A DNA stretch of 64,000 nucleotides from Natranaerovirga hydrolytica (GTDB taxonomy: Bacteria > Bacillota > Clostridia > Lachnospirales > DSM-24629), in the NCBI RefSeq assembly GCF_004339095.1, contig NZ_SMGQ01000016.1:62001-126000 (forward strand). The letters run 5' to 3'. Made by a program: the position numbers and the translations under genes. Below the pieces are notes generated by a model. The model worked only from the letters and a program-made list of their open reading frames with translations. It ran no database searches and was not told where the DNA came from. Of this stretch, positions 61,904 to 64,000 are shown piece after piece (within the stretch, counting starts at the first letter, position 1; each line of letters begins with the position of its first letter).

Positions 61904-62875
61904 GTGAAAATATTGAAAAAGAGATTTAAGCGGATGGGAAGGATATGTTTAAGATTAGTGCTAATTGTCATGTTATTATTATTGGTTTGTTTTATTTACC
62001 ATAAGGTTCAACTTGCAAAAGAGGATGAATTGTACCAGCCAATTGGGGTACAAGTTGAGGTTAATAATCTCACTATGAGTGTTTATGCAGAGGGCGAAGG
62101 AAAAGATACATTAGTTTTTTTGTCTGGAGGAGGAACTTGCTCACCAATATTAGATTTTAAAACTTTATATTCTAGGTTAAGCGATACTTATCGAATTGCT
62201 GTGGTTGAAAAATTGGGATATGGTTTTAGTGAGATTACAGAGGATACCTCTAAGGATATAGATAGTATTTTAGAAGAATCGCGTGAAGCACTACGCTTAG
62301 CAGGTGTAAAGGGACCATATATTTTATCGCCACATTCTATGTCAGGAATTGAAGCTGTTTATTGGGCTCAGAAGTACCCTGAAGAAGTGAAGGCCATTAT
62401 TGGTCTTGATATGGCGGTTCCAGAAATATATGAAGATTATCCTATACCTATGAATATGTTGAAGTTAACTTCATTTGCGGCGGAAATTGGCTTGACAAGA
62501 TGGATTCCAGGTGTTTCTGAAAGAGATGCTATCAAATATGGCACATTAAGCGAAAAGGAAAAAGAACTATATAGAGTTATTTTTTATAGAAGAACGGTAA
62601 CAGCGGATATGCTTAGAGAATTTAAAAGTGTCAAATCAAATGCACAATTTGTTTCTGAGAGAGAAATGCCAGATATACCTATGCTACTGTTTGTATCAAA
62701 TGGTGAAGACACTGGATGGGATGAAGAAAAGTGGAAATCATATCCCAAGGAATTTATTTCACAGTTATCTGAAGGTCAGTTGATTGAGTTGGACTGTGCA
62801 CATTATATCCATAATATTGAATATGAAAGAATAGAAGTAGAAATCAGACAATACTTGAAAGAGATTTGCGACTGA
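61904..62875 (+). CDS. Membrane-anchored alpha/beta hydrolase
   Basis: The protein has 323 residues and a GTG start (a TTG three codons later is also possible; the ribosome site is weak). Residues 10-34 form a signal anchor. The hydrolase core has LVFLSGGGTCSPILDFKTLY, VVEKLGYGFSE, the nucleophile elbow SPHSMSGIEA, LLFVSNGEDTG (acid region) and a late histidine in LDCAHYIHNIEYE. It resembles secreted esterase/peptidase-like hydrolases. The elbow S-x-H-S-M-S-G is slightly unlike the usual GHSMGG. No operon partner is visible. Confidence 0.83.
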   Translation: MKILKKRFKRMGRICLRLVLIVMLLLLVCFIYHKVQLAKEDELYQPIGVQVEVNNLTMSVYAEGEGKDTLVFLSGGGTCSPILDFKTLYSRLSDTYRIAVVEKLGYGFSEITEDTSKDIDSILEESREALRLAGVKGPYILSPHSMSGIEAVYWAQKYPEEVKAIIGLDMAVPEIYEDYPIPMNMLKLTSFAAEIGLTRWIPGVSERDAIKYGTLSEKEKELYRVIFYRRTVTADMLREFKSVKSNAQFVSEREMPDIPMLLFVSNGEDTGWDEEKWKSYPKEFISQLSEGQLIELDCAHYIHNIEYERIEVEIRQYLKEICD

Positions 62876-63310
62876 AATTTCTAAGAATAAATAAAAAGCC
62901 ACCATCAACCCGTATACAGAATTGACGACAACGGTTGATGGTATTTCAGCGGCAGATATGGATATGCTATGAGGATAGTTAAAGGCAGATAGTAGAGCAG
63001 TAGAGTATTAAGAAGCAGGGCTTCTGTGGTGGGCATATAGGTTCAGATTACAAACTAGCCATGGGAGTTGTAGCAAAAGCTATGGTACTGAGCGCATGTG
63101 GAAAAGGCAACATTCTCATAAGCGAATAACATATGATGGGGGAGGGTTATTGAGCCTTTAAGGATTTTGTGATAAAATATCAATGAATACTTTGGGATTA
63201 TTGTGGGTAAGTATTCATATGTGAAATAGAGAGAATAAAAATTAAGGTTTGGAATGATTATGATGTTAGTATAGAAGTATCATGACAAACAAAATCAAAA
63301 GGAGAATACA
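62876..63310. other. Gene-free stretch with a hairpin
   Basis: CCATCAACC (from about 62903) and GGTTGATGG (to about 62942) can form a stem, perhaps a terminator of the hydrolase gene but without a T-run. Further on, a 22-codon frame near 63060 (MGVVAKAMVLSACGKG) looks like a worn lipoprotein start. Nothing else is recognised. Confidence 0.35.
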
Positions 63311-63916
63311 ATGAAAAATAAAAAGATTATACTTTTCATGATCTTAGCATTATTAATAACTACATTAGTAGGATGTACTAAAGACAGTAATGAAGATCAA
63401 AATTCTGTAAGCAAAACAGAACAAAACCAGCCAATAGAGAATAGTATAGATGAATCTAATAACACAGACAAAACAGATTCTGTAAATGCTACAAAAAGAA
63501 ATGAAGATATTAAGGAAGATGACACGACAATAGTGGCAAAAATAGAGGGAAGAAGAAAAGAATTTCTAGAAAGATTAGATAATATCCAGTATGAGCTTGA
63601 CGCTATGCCTGATAAGGAACATTCGGACAGAGGTGTAACAAATGCTATGAAAAATTATTATGGAATATCCTATGAAACGTATGACAAAGAATTGAATGAG
63701 ATTTATGCTCTGCTAAAAGAAGAATTATCGTCAGAGGTAATGGAAGACTTAAAATCTAAGCAAATTAAGTGGATTGAAGAAAAAGAAGAAGAAGCAAATA
63801 AAGCAGCAGAGAAATATAAAGGCGGAACCCATGAAAATGTTGCCCGTTATGTATCCTTATACAATGCTACAAAGGAAAGATGCTATGAATTAGTTAACGA
63901 GTATATGACAGATTAA
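63311..63916 (+). CDS. LprI-like lipoprotein
   Basis: The protein has 201 residues. It has a signal peptide with lipobox (LVGC, Cys22), an acidic Ser/Asn/Asp linker to about residue 70, and then a helical domain with IEGRRKEFLERLDNIQYELD, YETYDKELNEIYALLKEEL and LKSKQIKWIEEKEEEANKAA. This pattern matches lysozyme-inhibitor LprI/DUF1311-type domains. It may protect the cell envelope, but that is inferred from the family name only. It starts with ATG behind AAAGGAG, and no downstream gene is seen before the window end. Confidence 0.82.
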   Translation: MKNKKIILFMILALLITTLVGCTKDSNEDQNSVSKTEQNQPIENSIDESNNTDKTDSVNATKRNEDIKEDDTTIVAKIEGRRKEFLERLDNIQYELDAMPDKEHSDRGVTNAMKNYYGISYETYDKELNEIYALLKEELSSEVMEDLKSKQIKWIEEKEEEANKAAEKYKGGTHENVARYVSLYNATKERCYELVNEYMTD

Positions 63917-64000
63917 AAAGCGGTTCATGAGTATTAGCAAAAGGAATTCAAATCATTAAATTTATATCTACAGTTAAGACATACTTTTTATGTTATGCGA

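Noticed and set aside
1-64000. CRISPR array, tRNA or rRNA genes
   Set aside because: No regularly spaced repeats, no cloverleaf-type sequences ending in CCA and no rRNA-like conserved blocks were noticed on reading.

Overview
The window is low-to-moderate GC DNA from an anaerobic Bacillota, most likely class Clostridia. The evidence is strong AGGAGG ribosome sites, Clostridia-type lipoproteins, an S-layer homology (SLH) protein, Tn1549/CTn-type serine-recombinase conjugation genes, a CcpA cre box and a malate/2-hydroxycarboxylate operon. No rRNA, tRNA or CRISPR array was recognised.

Region A (1-29.05 kb) is an integrative conjugative element (ICE) entered part-way through. It carries a relaxase tail, a TOPRIM protein, a VirD4-type coupling protein and a winged-helix protein at 1-3.5 kb. 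Its other end (22.8-29.05 kb) has a sigma-70-like regulator, a MazF-like protein, a SHOCT-like small protein and three serine-recombinase genes. The middle recombinase lacks the catalytic domain, and relics of further recombinases lie beside them. Between these modules sits about 18 kb of redox and envelope cargo: NudC-type Nudix hydrolase, quinol-monooxygenase-like protein, acetyltransferase, several flavodoxin/FMN reductases, paired alpha/beta hydrolases (one soluble, one lipoprotein), cyclophilin-like-fold proteins delivered as lipoproteins or as an SLH fusion, a lipoprotein SDR, LysR regulator, MBL-fold hydrolase, Fe-alcohol dehydrogenase, secreted flavodoxin, DUF362 lipoprotein, aldo/keto reductase with two 4Fe-4S clusters, an ECF S-component, a small kinase and a permease. 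A c-di-GMP-I riboswitch lies at 22.28-22.41 kb. The cargo shows duplication with reciprocal decay.

Region B (29.2-44.7 kb) is the most interesting part. It is one co-directional, tightly packed operon behind a small HTH regulator: a PAPS-reductase/DndC-like protein fused to zinc ribbons and a ferredoxin, a Nudix-like/PD-(D/E)XK protein, a DUF4007 protein, a 1207-aa BrxC/PglY-like P-loop ATPase, a cysteine desulfurase (DndA role), a PLD-helicase, a 61-aa protein, a DndD-like ATPase, an unknown 174-aa protein and an RpoD-like sigma factor that retains a region 1.1-like domain. It looks like a hybrid DNA-phosphorothioation/BREX-like defence system with its own sigma factor.

Region C (44.75-54.2 kb) is very AT-rich. 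It holds a four-gene operon ending in Kiwa-like kwaA/kwaB, an unknown protein with a HEPN-like motif, a lincosamide-nucleotidyltransferase-like gene, a small membrane protein, three relics resembling the 3' end of an rRNA m5U methyltransferase gene (a known ICE target), and a dead IS3-family transposase.

Region D (54.2-61.1 kb) is a malate/2-hydroxycarboxylate utilisation locus: a CitA/DcuS-type sensor kinase and its regulator, divergent from malic enzyme, a 2HCT transporter and a fumarate-reductase-like flavoprotein lipoprotein. A consensus cre site lies at the sensor promoter. The last 3 kb holds an alpha/beta hydrolase and an LprI-like lipoprotein.
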